Positions 9,701-18,761 of a stretch of 25,153 bases of DNA are shown here, piece after piece. Source of the stretch: Saccoglossus kowalevskii (lineage: Eukaryota > Hemichordata > Enteropneusta > Harrimaniidae); assembly GCF_000003605.2 (NCBI RefSeq), contig NW_003130360.1, forward strand, positions 393,733 through 418,885, in the 5' to 3' direction. The stretch's first letter is position 1. The number at the start of each line of letters is the position of its first letter. Made by a program: the position numbers and the translations under genes. Under the pieces are notes generated by a model that worked only from the letters and a program-made list of their open reading frames with translations, had not been told where the DNA came from and ran no database searches.

Positions 9701-10859
9701 TGTAACATGAATATGTGCACCTCTTCTACTAAAAACGCATAATAGCATAATAGCAACTGATCGGACGCATTTTATTCAATTCGCAAACAGCCCGGGCGTG
9801 TATAGTTACAAGGAATTATTTGTGAGTAGATCAAGGTTGTCGCTTTCACAATTGTCGCTTTCACAAAAATGGGTTTCTAACGAGTAAATCCACTCGGAAT
9901 GTTTAGCAAAGTCGCTAAACCTAATGGCGTCTGCCGTATATATCATGTATCGAATTCAGGTGATGCAGTTCAGCTTATGCTGAGTTGATAACATGATCAC
10001 TATCTAATAGAACGCTCTCTAGTTAAACGAACGCGCTCTAATGGAATGCCTCGCGCTAAGATCCTCTCCATACACAGAGTAACTGCACACACCCTAAAAA
10101 ATGTTATCATCAAATGCGAAAACCTTCAACAGTTGATTGGAATACTATTTTAATTTAGGCGACTTATTTTAGAAACATTGAAACTTGAAATATTAATATG
10201 AAATGGATGTACAAATACACGTTTAGGTAAGGCATTTTAAAATGTTGTTTTGTTTTGACATAATAATGACTGTGATTATAGATTTTTGAACAAATGATAA
10301 CATAATTAGTCTATTTACGGTCATCTTCATTCATATTTCGCTCATCATAAAATTTATTACATTTATTTTTTATTATGCAAAACCAAGTTGAGATAATAAG
10401 TATAGCATTCATATAATGCTGGGATCGTATAATAAAACTCAATAATTCGTGTTATACAACCTGGACAAGGTACAAATTAATATAAAATTATGGTAATATT
10501 ATTCAAAATAACTAAGGAAGTCTAACATGTATCTAAATATGTCTTTGCACGAGATCACTTATTGCCAATGAGAATTCAGCTTTAAAATTAAGTCAGTAAA
10601 TGTCGTGATTCTACAGTATTATCTGTGTGCTGATAGGGCGACGTGGACGGCATTGCTCGAGTAGGCTAGACCCAAACCCAATTTTGGCGGTAATTAGCAT
10701 TCCAAAAAGAAGAGGCAGAAACAGACCTGGGAATGTCCAAGGAGGGCTGATGGGAGAAACTTCTCTGCACAAATCTGTAGCCGAGACTGCTCTATCACCT
10801 ATGCGCTGGTCATCCGGTCTGGGTCAACAATCACAGTCTGACCCACGATACTGGGACCC
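9701..10859. other. non-coding, no gene recognised
   Basis: AT-rich sequence between the tandem array and the retroelement remnants. No splice-supported exon or repeat end was recognised. The stretch 10620-10860 is GC-richer and probably belongs to the 3' flank of the minus-strand DIRS-like element next to it, but I see no conserved domain in it. Confidence 0.4.
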
Positions 10860-10889
10860 ACCCTAAAATACCCTCCTCAATTGATTGCC

Positions 10890-11000
10890 TGTTTCATAGG
10901 TAATAATTGATAAAGACATTTTGCGTTCTCCAGAAGCCTGCCCTAAGCAAGTGTTTAAGGGGGCATCTGACGCAAGAGCTAATGAGTTAGTGATCATACA
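10890..11000 (-). pseudogene. tyrosine recombinase C-terminal fragment (DIRS-like)
   Basis: The minus strand reads SLALASDAPLNT, then LGQASGERKMSLSIITYE. This fits the last helices of DIRS recombinases, where a '...VPL..ILQAASW.S..TF..FYLRD' pattern ends with the catalytic tyrosine. A Tyr is present (ITYE) but its context is degenerate. The upstream catalytic Arg/His boxes were not found intact. Confidence 0.5.
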
Positions 11001-11455
11001 AACCTCATGCACTCATACTTGGTGTCTCTGTAGACCCTGTGCCGAGGACACTAGACGGTCATAAACCTCAAACACTGTCAAAGTGATCCACATAGAAATG
11101 GAAGGCTTGTCTGTCCTGCTTACATGTGTTTACTGCCTTGCCTCAACTCCCTAGTACGGTTTGTAGTAACTCAATGCTCGAACCGGGCAAAGAAGCAATT
11201 CTTCTTGATCCTCAGTGTCTACAATGTTGGCCAGACGGGGATGACAATCGACCATGGATTGTGTCCTGGGATTTGGTTCTTGGTGAGAAACACGATTTGT
11301 GTCTTTAGCACAGCTTGATTGTCCATAAAGGTGGCACAGCCGTTCGAGGAGGACAAGGCCCCTAGTAGACGTCTACCAGAGGCGAGAGCTAGTAACTAGT
11401 TTTCCACGTCAAATATTTTAGTGGTGCTGATCCCAGAGGCTTAAGGGTAGTCTGC

Positions 11456-12191
11456 TCAAAGTGGACAATACAACTGACAAGTCCCAATTTGGCAGTTCCC
11501 TTGTACGTCTAATAGGTGTGCTCCCCAACATGTGAGAGAGGCATTTGTTATCAGAGTCATAGCCATGGCAAGTGGATCCAGGATAAGTGGTCCACCAGGG
11601 TAAGGCATTCTTTGCTTGGTCTGAGAAAGTTTCTCGCCTGTCCAGTTCCTGTAGGTGAGCCAGGTGCTCAAGTCTGGTGAGGCTAACCAGTTGAAACGGA
11701 GCACAGAGATTAAAATAGTGCTTGGTGTTTCCAGAGCAGCACATACTGATTTAGTCTGCTTAAGTCCAGAACTGGACGCCAGCCACCTGTAGTCTTTGGG
11801 ACCACAAACACTTATGAGTAGAAAACCTGACTTATCGCCTGGTCCTTTATCATGTATATATGTAGCGCTCTTTCTAAGCAAACTGTCTACCTCCTGATGG
11901 ATTTCTTCTGCTTTGCAGGGACCCCCTGACAGTGCCCCCAATGGGGGCTGCTGACCGGGGAGGTGGAGATTGCAGCAGAATCTTGTAACCATGTATCACC
12001 ACCTGGAGAGTCCAAGGGTCGGTTACACGCTGCCTCAAAGCCAGAATAGACTGGTGCAATCTGTGTGCAACAGAGATATGTGGCCATGGGTTCAGCGGTT
12101 TTACATCGAGGGAGATCTCTCCTCGGCCTCGGTGAGATCCTATGAGGCCTTTAGAAGTCAAACGGTTCAGACTCTGCTTCCCGCCAAACAT
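11456..12191 (-). pseudogene. DIRS-like reverse transcriptase / RNase H remnant
   Basis: The order on the minus strand is: VTDPWTLQVVIHGYKI and SPPP in the frame 12191-11874, then a switch to the frame 11992-11456 with PCKAEEIHQEVDSLLRKSA (EEV..LL.KGAI-type RT start), GFLLISVCGPKDYRWL (degenerate form of the FL..LFLVPKKDGGWRP fingers motif) and ITNASLTCWGAHLLDVQG (RNase H, normally TDAS..GWGAHL). Between the fingers and RNase H there are only about 80 residues, too few for the RT palm, and no YxDD box is present. The catalytic Asp of TDAS has become Asn. These motifs are typical of DIRS elements; the copy is clearly non-functional. Confidence 0.8.
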
Positions 12192-12199
12192 ATGCCCAT

Positions 12200-12735
12200 C
12201 CCCTTCACCTCAGACGGAAGCGCCAAACTTGCTTTCCCTGCAAGCTGGCCAGGCATCCACCCGAGAAGGAGGGAGACCACCACCTGGCCCCTTCTTCCTT
12301 GGGGGCGTGTTGCCACTCCCCCCCCCCCCTTGGAAGAGCTTGAACCTTGCCTCCTGGCCAGTGGGTGCTGACTTTGGTCGATACGTTTTCTCATGTAAGG
12401 GCTCTTTCCACTTGCCTTTGGCAGCAGCCAAATTGGCTTGCGGATTTCACCTGTAACAAATTGTCGATGGGATCCCGAAGCACCAAGACTGCTTCTTCCA
12501 TCCTCATCTCAAAGGGGATGGAGGAGGTCCAGTCTGCATAACTGAGGCGGTGGCACACCCTGCGCCGACAAAAACAGCCAAAAAAACAGCATCCAACTGC
12601 ACAGAAGCAGCCCCTGCCATGAGAGCCAGATGACACTGCAGGATATCCTGTGTAGCTGTGCTGTGTCCCAACCAATGGCTGTGTCTGCTCCTCTAGGAAA
12701 AAAAATTGTGGTACCAGGGTCGGGGAAGGAACCAA
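12200..12735 (-). pseudogene. DIRS-like gag C-terminal remnant
   Basis: Upstream of the RT remnant, two overlapping minus frames (12735-12391 and 12431-12210) each hold part of one broken reading frame. The second reads KSAPTGQEARFKLFQGGGG then RKKGPGGGLPPSRV, the Gly/Arg/Lys-rich gag tail usually found just before RT in DIRS elements. The run of 12 C at 12318-12329 encodes part of the glycine stretch. I rely on position and composition more than on sequence identity. Confidence 0.45.
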
Positions 12736-12907
12736 GGGAACTGGTCTAGCATGATATTTGGCTCAGACCAAATTTGGCTAGCCTCGGTATCAGACACTAC
12801 ATCAATCATGTAGCAGTTAATAAATTAATAAACGCTGCTCGAACTGATAAATATGATATATAGAAGATAATATTTGGTAATCGTAGTCCTAAATAACTAT
12901 TAAAAAT

Positions 12908-12945
12908 AGCTAGACGTTTCGAGCAATGGCTCTTCATCGATAGCA
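12908..12945 (-). ncRNA. hammerhead-ribozyme-like motif in the Penelope-like 3' region
   Basis: On the minus strand: TCGATGA (12940-12934), A, GAGC-CATT-GCTC (12932-12921, a perfect 4-bp stem II with a 4-base loop), GAAA (12920-12917), CGTC. This matches the hammerhead core CUGAUGA-stem II-GAAA, except that the first two core bases are UC in place of CU. Penelope-like elements are known to carry such ribozymes. Stems I and III are not clear, so this copy may be inactive. Confidence 0.55.
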
Positions 12946-13051
12946 TAGAAGAAAATGTTAAAACGTACAGGTAGAACATAGGAACGCAAGAACGCGCATG
13001 AACTATAAAATAGAATAACCAAAAATTCCACAATAGAACATATAATGCGCC

Positions 13052-13186
13052 TTAGGTAGTAAGCTCAACAAATGAGTTGAAGTGTTTGTTAACTCCATGG
13101 GGTTCTTTAGTTCCAAGGCGGAATATAGTTTCCTCCTCGACACGCCTGAGCTGATTTTCGTTGCTATTGACAACACATACACCAGA
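13052..13186 (-). pseudogene. GIY-YIG endonuclease C-terminal fragment (Penelope-like)
   Basis: An open frame of about 44 codons ends in TAA. Its conserved core is RLGTKEPHGVN; the family pattern is LGT-x-x-PHGLN close to the protein's C-terminus. No GIY or YIG box or RT domain lies upstream, where the homology switches to DIRS-like sequence at about 13205. Confidence 0.65.
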
Positions 13187-13205
13187 AATAGACAAAACTT
13201 ATTTC

Positions 13206-13690
13206 AATCGGGTAGCGCTTGGTCCAGTGGAAAGGGTTAAGCATGAGATTGCCCCACCCTGTGGACTTAAGTCTCTATTCCACAGGGAACCAACGTCCTC
13301 CCATCAACATCCCGCTACACCCAGCAATCGCGGCCGGACCAGGGTAGCCATGCTGTCGGTGTTGTTTTGGATCCCGCCGTCTGGATCCCGGAAGCACTAC
13401 CGAGAGTAACTACTTCAGGATCAAGGGTGGGGGTACATTCATCGGGTCACTAGGATTGATGTTCCCCACATCAGCCCCTGGACGTGGCTCATGGAGTCGT
13501 TATGAAGAACAGATACTGAGGCGCCTCTTGCGGTTGCACCTGCCAGATCAGATACACCTCAGATGGCCGGGAGTGACCCGTGATGGAGTCAGGAATTCCT
13601 TGTCACTGGATCATCGCCAGAAATGAGTGGACAAGATGGCCGACTTCCGCTCTAGCCAGTGTTCCCCAGTCAAATAAACGTCACGGGATG
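13206..13690 (-). mobile_element. DIRS-like 5' segment, homologous to 16015-16480
   Basis: The two segments align by eye through many shared strings, for example GGGAACCAACG, GACCAGG, GCTGTC(A/G)GTGTTG, TTTTGGATCCC against TCTTGGATCTC, GGATCCCGGAAGC against GGATCCCAGAAGC, and GAGAGT(A/G)ACT. Neither copy has a long open frame that I recognise. By position (upstream of RT in the element) it should be gag or the 5' leader. Confidence 0.6.
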
Positions 13691-14740
13691 TGCCATAGAG
13701 AATGCATTGCATAAACATATATTAAAACTAAATTTAATTTTGAGCTTGTATTTTTCATTTTTTCACTTTTGTGTGCTTTGTAATAGACAGGTGACGTTCC
13801 AAGCTTTCGATATGTTATAGATCTTTCCATTAACATTCCACCATTAAATGCCCAACTTGCCGTAAAACCTGATGATAAATTCTACACTGGCCCAGTGTAT
13901 TACCAATGGACGATATGTAATTGTGTGCCAGACTCTATTTTTAAAAATAAGAAAATGCAGTAACGCAGGTGACTGTTCAAGTTTGTTTGCTTCGTTCTGA
14001 ATTCTCTCTGGTTCAATAAACACAACGACGCAGCTGACGCAGTTGTAGACGCAGTATTCGCTGCCCAAATTAGAGTTAAAATTCATGCATTTTTTACACA
14101 GACGTACGATCCAGTTGTTAGCAAATATAACTGTTTTAATCCAATTAACAACAGGAAGTAACCTGAATCAAGATTTATTTTATGTACGTTATTCCATGTT
14201 AAAAATTATCCCACTTTTCGAACGTGAACCACTATCCCCATACTGCCTTTGATGCTAAATATCAATATATTGTATCGGCCGTTTTTTTCTTATTATAAAG
14301 AAGGGGTTTCATCATAGTGTCTGTCTGAGAGTTGTGTATTATTCCACGACAGTCTTTTGTTTTGTAATGCGTCAGACAAACGTAATTTGCATACCAATCG
14401 CCATTGACGACCACAATGATATTTACAAGATTAGTCTGTCCCCATATTTTTGTATTAAGTATATAACGGGTGGCTGTCTTCAATGCCATCTTAGGAGTGT
14501 ACCTAAGGGTATATCGTCCTCTGGTAACCACAACCATTTATTACATGGCTTCATATGATCAGCTGACACATACAAGTGGGCACAGAACAAATGAAACAAA
14601 AGATTACCTCACTTACTATTGTTTCCAACCCCAAGCTGTGAACTACTTAACATAACAACATAATCTCAATTAGGCTAAACAATAGACCTTTAAAGTCTAT
14701 GACATCATGCGTTGTCTTGAATAATTTTGCATGTAATTAT
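13691..14740. other. non-coding spacer between DIRS-like remnants
   Basis: AT-rich sequence separating the two retroelement blocks. Minus-strand frames at 13844-14086 and 14262-14537 show no recognisable family. A near-perfect palindrome (ATAGACCTTTAAAGTCTAT) at about 14683-14702 sits near the edge of the next element and might be a repeat terminus. Confidence 0.4.
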
Positions 14741-14785
14741 AGTCACTGCAATGGGATAGACAGTAAATCTCTACTTGACCAGATT

Positions 14786-15109
14786 CTATTGTCTATTTCT
14801 GGCAATGCCAAGGGAGTGCAAGGGGGTACAAAACCAACGTCCTGCCCTGTTTGGTTCCCTCCAAAATCGGAGGTCTGGCAGGCCCTCAACCAAAGCCTGA
14901 ATCTTGGAGGCAAACCACGTCACCCTGTGAGGGGGGTCCACAGAGAGACCCGCAACAGGTCCCATAGAAGCAACAAGCTCCAGGGGCACAGCCTCGTCAT
15001 TGCCGACATGATCGGGCAAACCTGTAATAGCAGACTGCAAGGATGCCCTCCAATCAGCAGGGGGTACTGAGAAATCAGATCCACTGCTGTTGGACCTCCC
15101 ACTCGTCAA
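14786..15109 (-). pseudogene. gag-like fragment of DIRS-like copy 3
   Basis: A 107-codon minus-strand open frame rich in Pro/Ser/Asp (SDFSVPPADWRASL..., PLELVASMGPVAGL...) lies directly downstream of the repeated 5' region. I do not recognise the sequence itself. Assignment as gag rests on its position after the element's 5' end. It is short and cut off at about 14780. Confidence 0.35.
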
Positions 15110-15159
15110 CGCAATACTGAGGTACAGGTAGAAGGGGTGGTTTTGCCCATGCTAGCACT

Positions 15160-15607
15160 CCACTCACTTACGCCCACAGAGCAGCAGAATTGAATGCATG
15201 ATCAACATGATCCGTCTCTGCACTACGCACATTGCAGAACAAATTAAAGTTAAAAGCTGATACAAAGAGACCCATTAATGTAACCAAATGTGTTATCTGA
15301 GATTTTTTTGCACACAAAAAAGACACGGGGTCTAAAATAAGAGAAACTGGAGACTGAATTGCACTGTTTTTGCTATGATGCACACTCGGTGCAGAGAAAA
15401 ACAGAAGTGATCAAGGGGCAAGATGGCGCAGGTCTCTTTGCTTCGGCCACTTGTTGCGTGACGTGGAGGAATATCTATGAAGTCATGGCTTCTCCTGACC
15501 TAAATTTCTCTCCCCATCATTGGCTGAATCGTAGATTATTGCCTACAGTTCAAAAAGGTCATTTTGGCTGACCGGAGTCTATGGTGGGTAATTGAATGTA
15601 GTGAATT
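15160..15607 (-). repeat. 5' region of DIRS-like copy 3
   Basis: Aligns with 16870-17346. Shared landmarks: CCCAT(G/A)CTAGCACT near 15150 and 16857; TTGCTATGATGCACACTC near 15370 against TTGCTGTGATGCACACTC near 17140; and GGAGTCTATGGTGG followed by TAATTGAA(T/C)GTAGTG at 15574-15603 against 17312-17341. In this copy the outer end abuts other element sequence at about 15607. Confidence 0.7.
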
Positions 15608-15960
15608 GGGTGATTCCCAGTCCACTCCCAGATAAACCTTCCGTCTGTGAATCTACCGAGAGCCTCCATGCACGTAGTGGTACACTGCTCATTGATAGTG
15701 TGCCATCCGGTTGGAACAGCAGATCCGGTGTCTTGATTAACATTTCAGACAGTAGAGGAAACCAGGCCTTGGTTGGCCAGTTGGGCGCCACCAGGTCAAT
15801 ACGCAGGTGTGCTCCTGTCGTAGTTTCTCCAGTACCAGGTGAATCTGTGGGAGGGAGGAAAGGCATACGTGTCCATGTTGGCCCATGCTCCTGGAGTCGG
15901 CAGGAGTGTCACATACGTTGGAAGCTTGGCATTCCGGGCTGTGGCGAATAGGTCTTTCCA
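15579..15960 (-). pseudogene. DIRS-like pol segment between RNase H and recombinase
   Basis: The minus strand reads ANMDTYAFPP (about 15893-15864), then after a frame change RIDLVAPNWPTKAWFPLLSE, LIKTPDLLF and PLRAWRLSVDSQ. These match the DIRS pattern 'D..AFPPF.LL..VL', 'LIAP.WP...WFP.LL', 'L.AWRLSG' that follows RNase H and precedes the recombinase. One frameshift and a terminal stop break it, and no recombinase follows, because the neighbouring copy's 5' end begins at about 15607. Confidence 0.75.
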
Positions 15961-15975
15961 GTCAGAGCGTTAGCT

Positions 15976-16480
15976 GTGGCTCCAGACTCTGCTTGTTCTG
16001 GTACCAGACACCCCACTAATCAGATAGCGCTTATTCCAGCAGAAAAAGTTAGTCATAAGGTTACCCCACCATGGAATCTTAGGACTATATTCTTCCAGAG
16101 GGAACCAACGCCGGCCATCAACATTGTCTGTGCATCCTCCATCACATTTAACAATCTGCTGGACCAGGCCAGCCCCGCTGTCAGTGTTGTCTTGGATCTC
16201 TCCATCTGGGATCCCAGAAGCGACAACGCTATCGAGAGTGACTGCTTCAGGATTGCGGGTGAGGGTATGAACATTGGACCACTAGGACCGATGACTTCCC
16301 GCATCACCCCCACGCTTTGGTTCACAAATTCGTTTCCGAGGACGGACTTTGAAAGGGCTGCTCGAGGTTGTACCCAAAGAATCAGACATCGCTACCCCCC
16401 CCCCCCTCAGATCATATCTCTGATAGTCGAGTCGGTTCGCTCTGGGAAGGCCACAGATCTTCTTGAGGGGAGTGACCAGT
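15976..16480 (-). pseudogene. DIRS-like 5' coding-derived segment of copy 2
   Basis: Homologous to 13206-13690 (see that entry). The minus frame 16325-16053 is open for 90 codons but not recognisable. It contains a run of 12 C at 16395-16406. In this copy it joins almost directly to the post-RNase H segment, which marks a large internal deletion. Confidence 0.5.
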
Positions 16481-16869
16481 AGAGAAGGCAGTGCTCTGGG
16501 AAATGTACTTGCTGGCAGGATGTAGGAGACGAAACCAATTTCCTGCCCTGCTCAGTCCCCCTCCATATTGGATGCCTGACCACCACCCCCCCCCCCCCCA
16601 ATCAACTGGCTGTGGACTAGCCCTCGCAGAGACCCTGTACCCCCGGTTTTCGCCCCATCTGCTTCCCTATCAATGGGAGGCAACCCAATATGTCTGCAGC
16701 TTGTCTACTCGACCTGCAAATGATGAAATTTGCCCTTTACAATCCCTGATTGTCAGAGGCAAACCGTCAAGGAAGGATCCACAGAGGGCCATCAGGACCC
16801 ACACTTACCGACGCAGCACCCAAGGTACTGGTTGACAAACAGGAGGACTTCCCACCCATACTAGCACTA

Positions 16870-17346
16870 CTTTAACTCACGCCAGAGGGCTTCCCGAACC
16901 GACTGCACGACTAGTCTGTACTCGGGCAACATGTGGAACGAAATTACAGTTGAAACTGACACAATGAAGCCCTACAAAAGTAGTCATATGCGTAACCCAA
17001 GTTTTTTTGTGTTCGGTACAAAAAGGACACAGGCCCTAATAAGAAAAATTCACCTACCAGACACCACTTCCTACTGTAACGGTCACAGGAGTACTTCAGA
17101 AGACTCAGTCGAAAAAAATTCTGACTGAACCGCACTCTTTTGCTGTGATGCACACTCAGTGCGAAAAAAACAGTGAGTGAACATAAGGCAAATTGGCACT
17201 GACCTCTTGACCTTGGTCACGTGCCATGGAAGAAAATCTTGAGGTCATGGGGCTTCCCCTGACCTAGATTTCCTCTCTCCGACATTGGCTGAATAGTAAT
17301 TTTGACCGACTGGAGTCTATGGTGGCTAATTGAACGTAGTGAATTG
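16870..17346 (-). repeat. 5' region of DIRS-like copy 2
   Basis: Partner of 15160-15607. Similarity ends at about 17346 (GTAGTGAATTG), beyond which the sequence differs, giving a likely element boundary. No inverted repeat of this end was found at the other side of the block. Confidence 0.6.
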
Positions 17347-18062
17347 ATTCTTCCTTATTTTTGAGAAGTCATTTATAGCAATGAGCAGAGATAGCATAAC
17401 CACAATGGAATGTTTCAAAGAAATTACACAAAGGTCAAATACATACTGGACACATGATTAGTAGTAAAATGTATTTAATATAGATTTTGACATTACTCCA
17501 ATAAATTTTCTGTACATATATTGTTAAAGATTATTAGATTATTAAAGGCAAACAGAAATTAAATTAATAATAAAATTGTGTCTATATCAATGAGAGGAAA
17601 TGTTCTACTGTCATTAAATGAAATTATAACATCACAAATTAAGTTCACTACATGACATGACATCACATGCCATCACTACATCATAACACAATGTATGTAA
17701 TTGTTAAATGTAAATCACCAAATACATGTTTACATGAAATCGCTATGTTATATTACATGGTATTACATAAATGTAACACAACACCATCTCATTATGGTAT
17801 TACACCACTTAAAGGGTATGATATATACATTCTATGAAGTTTATAATTTCATTCATTTTAACCATAATTCTCTGAATCTCAAATAATTGTATAACATTTA
17901 ATAGTGGTAATTTCAGTATTTGAGCTTTTTATCATTGGTTCCTTTTCTACTCGGTAATAATATTTTATTCTGTGACATAGTTATCTTGACTGACAAATAA
18001 GTTGACACTGCAGATTAGGACATATGTGAAATTGTGCCAAACAATATTTTGGTTTCATGTGA

Positions 18063-18090
18063 GGAGGTTGGAGGTTGGAGGTCGGAGGTT
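18063..18090. repeat. four tandem GGAGGTT heptamers
   Basis: GGAGGTT, GGAGGTT, GGAGGTC, GGAGGTT in direct succession, downstream of the SDR stop codon. The matching place in copy A (about 1070-1084) has a single TGTAGGTT-like string, so the expansion arose in this copy or was lost in the other. Confidence 0.8.
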
Positions 18091-18170
18091 GACTCAAAAT
18101 CTCAGTTCCCATTTCTTGGCAATATTTTATGAAATTTCAAACAATTTTGTGCCAACCACACTAAAAGTGG

Positions 18171-18176
18171 TTTATT
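18171..18176 (-). terminator. candidate poly(A) signal of the SDR gene
   Basis: AATAAA on the minus strand, about 210 bases after the stop codon. The same hexamer is kept in the duplicate at about 1159-1164. Confidence 0.5.
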
Positions 18177-18384
18177 TTTCAAAATATTTCTGTCAAGAGA
18201 CATAACACACTTCTCAGATTGATAAAATGCAATTATTTATACTAATTTTACTTATTGTTGTTATTTAAGATTAAATATGCCAGCACGAAATATTTAAAAA
18301 AAAAGTTAAAAGTAAAAATGTTTGTAATGAATAAACCAAATTGTGATTCACACTAATTTTCACAATAACTATATACACAGTAGG

Positions 18385-18761
18385 TTAATACTGCATATTT
18401 GAACTTGACTGTGAAACATCAGGTTTAATTTTGGCCCAGTCCGGTAAAATATGTGGTAGAAACAAATCCAACATGGCAGTCGGTAAGTGATCGGATAAAA
18501 GCATAAGAATCCGGGCTCCGGGGCCCTCTGGATACCTCGCTTGTGGCCACCGTGAGAGGAGTGCATCACGAACACAACGACAGAGAAACTGACAATCTTC
18601 CGTCAATGATTCAGAACAATGCAATGTTCTTCCTTCATGCTCAACGATCTCCTTTTTGTACGTTTCAAAATAACTTGTACCATACAACTGTAACAGCTCT
18701 GGAGTGAGGTTGTCCATCATACTATGGTACACACAATCCATTTTGTCTCTTGATATAATTG
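18385..18761 (-). CDS. SDR gene last exon and stop
   Basis: Acceptor GATTACAG|CAATTATA. It encodes the C-terminal domain from IISRDKMDCVYH to SSSNMQY and TAA at 18387-18385. The layout (helical stretch, then ...RYPEGPGARILMLLSDHLP and a hydrophobic ML-DLFLPHIL segment) matches the substrate-side domain of RDH16-type enzymes. A broken copy lies at 1392-1680. Confidence 0.92.

Larger units (their letters stand above)
12790..13205 (-). mobile_element. Penelope-like element 3' end remnant
   Basis: The minus-strand frame ending at TAA 13054-13052 encodes NENQLRRVEEETIFRLGTK followed by EPHGVNKHF. This fits the tail of the GIY-YIG endonuclease of Penelope-like elements ('...E..WI..LGT..PHGLN'). 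About 110 bases further on lies a hammerhead-ribozyme-like core, which is known from the terminal repeats of Penelope-like elements. The fragment is flanked on both sides by DIRS-like sequence, so it looks inserted into copy 1. The 5' part, including the RT, is absent, as expected for 5' truncation. Confidence 0.7.
10860..13690 (-). mobile_element. DIRS-like YR retrotransposon remnant, copy 1 (interrupted by a Penelope-like fragment)
   Basis: Reading down the minus strand from 13690, one meets in turn: a segment homologous to 16015-16480; a foreign Penelope-like insert (about 12790-13205); a glycine-rich gag C-terminus; RT and RNase H fragments; and a tyrosine-recombinase C-terminus. This gag-RT-RH-YR order is the DIRS order. 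The element is broken throughout by stops, frameshifts and a deletion of the RT palm, so it is dead. The outer limits are approximate, and no inverted terminal or internal complementary repeats were identified. Confidence 0.75.
14740..17346 (-). mobile_element. DIRS-like remnants, copies 2 and 3, head to tail
   Basis: The block contains two copies of one minus-strand 5' region (15160-15607 and 16870-17346). Each is followed downstream by coding-derived sequence: 15109-14786 after the first, 16835-15600 after the second. The second copy runs gag-like sequence (16310-16015) directly into the segment that normally lies between RNase H and the recombinase (15890-15600), so RT, RNase H and recombinase are gone. 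The upper edge at about 17346 is where similarity between the two 5' regions stops and probably marks the real element end. The lower edge is approximate. Confidence 0.65.
17458..18735 (-). repeat. SDR gene 3' segment (copy B of the duplication)
   Basis: This is the functional partner of 694-1680. It contains the sequence downstream of the SDR gene, its 3' untranslated region and most of its last exon. It is longer than copy A because copy A carries deletions and because this copy has a local heptamer expansion at 18063-18090. Confidence 0.85.

Noticed and set aside
10627..10866. 79-codon plus-strand open frame
   Set aside because: It lies opposite DIRS-like remnants that read on the minus strand. 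It resembles no family and has arginine/proline-rich shadow composition.
11970..12456. Plus-strand open frames of 104-133 codons
   Set aside because: They are antisense shadows of the minus-strand gag/RT remnant, which has recognisable motifs.
13844..14537. Minus-strand open frames between the DIRS-like blocks
   Set aside because: AT-rich chance frames without motifs.
15592..15951. 119-codon plus-strand open frame
   Set aside because: Antisense to the DIRS-like pol segment with clear motifs on the minus strand.
15976..16482. 168-codon plus-strand open frame
   Set aside because: It is the longest plus-strand frame in the retroelement block, but the homologous segment at 13206-13690 does not keep it open, and no domain is seen. 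It is more likely a chance opening in element DNA.
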